A DNA stretch of 13,201 nt. It comes from Actinomycetota bacterium. GTDB lineage: Bacteria; Actinomycetota; Acidimicrobiia; Acidimicrobiales; JAHWKP01. The notes beneath the pieces are model-generated. The model was not told where the DNA came from, ran no database searches, and worked only from the letters and a program-made list of their open reading frames with translations. The position numbers and the translations under genes are program-made. The stretch is taken from NCBI GenBank assembly GCA_019347775.1, contig JAHWKP010000029.1:1-13201 (forward strand), in the 5' to 3' direction. Shown here in pieces: positions 13,040 through 13,201 of the stretch (positions are counted from its first letter, which is position 1; each line of letters begins with the position of its first letter).

Positions 13040-13201
13040 GTGTCAGACAACTTCCTTAGCACCATCCTCGGCCGCGACATGGCCGTGGACCTCGGGACCG
13101 CGAACACCCTTGTTTACGTTCGCAACCGGGGAATCGTGCTCAACGAGCCTTCCGTTGTAGCGATCAACGCCAAGGACGGCCGCCTGCTGGCGGTCGGGGC
13201 A
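13040..13201 (+). CDS. mreB: Rod-shape-determining protein MreB (5' part, runs off the window)
   Basis: The first 54 residues of the bacterial actin homologue MreB, which forms filaments under the membrane and guides side-wall peptidoglycan synthesis. The actin-fold phosphate-1 loop is clear: MAVDLGTANTLVYV (14-27), followed by GIVLNEPSVVAI (31-42), both near-invariant in MreB. GTG 13040 has GGGAGG 7 nt upstream. Partners such as mreC, mreD, pbp2 and rodA would be expected just beyond the window edge. Confidence 0.95.
   Translation, partial: MSDNFLSTILGRDMAVDLGTANTLVYVRNRGIVLNEPSVVAINAKDGRLLAVGA

Overview
The window is GC-rich and gene-dense. It looks like a chromosomal segment of an Actinomycetota bacterium, probably in or near the class Acidimicrobiia. 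That placement is an inference from the high GC, the abundant GTG starts, the conserved block tig-clpP-clpX ... folC-ndk-mreB, an LAxTG-type (class E sortase) cell-wall signal, and the apparent use of leaderless starts. No 16S rRNA or other decisive marker is present.

Left part (1-6833), accessory in character. A GNAT acetyltransferase is fused to a C-terminal piece resembling the cytosolic end of a CASTOR/POLLUX-type ion channel. Next comes a class III nucleotide cyclase with an N-terminal NTF2/SnoaL-like domain, facing a convergent pirin gene. Also on the minus strand are a secreted DUF11 surface protein with an LAATG sorting signal and a two-domain SagB/ThcOx-type nitroreductase. These genes share no obvious pathway. 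A long 18-bp hairpin separates the surface-protein gene from pirin, and a 24-bp tandem repeat lies upstream of the surface-protein gene.

Middle (6834-7121). A divergent intergenic region carries a complete tRNA-Pro(TGG). A 41-nt repeat follows it. The same repeat, with 3 mismatches, lies inside the nitroreductase gene, where it encodes exactly the linker between the two flavin domains.

Right part (7122-13201), housekeeping. Trigger factor overlaps clpP by 4 bp and clpX follows 18 nt later: this is the protein-quality-control operon (ribosome chaperone, protease, unfoldase). After clpX come a small Ala/Lys-rich membrane-anchored protein with five 11-residue repeats, then folC (folate polyglutamylation), ndk (nucleoside diphosphate kinase), and the 5' end of mreB (cell-shape actin). 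A strong intrinsic terminator closes folC and another closes ndk. The 235-nt ndk-mreB gap also holds a 20-bp near-palindrome and a second terminator-like hairpin.

No insertion sequence, CRISPR array, phage gene or toxin-antitoxin pair was found. The best candidates for something new are the acetyltransferase/channel-domain fusion and the dispersed repeat that supplies a protein linker.
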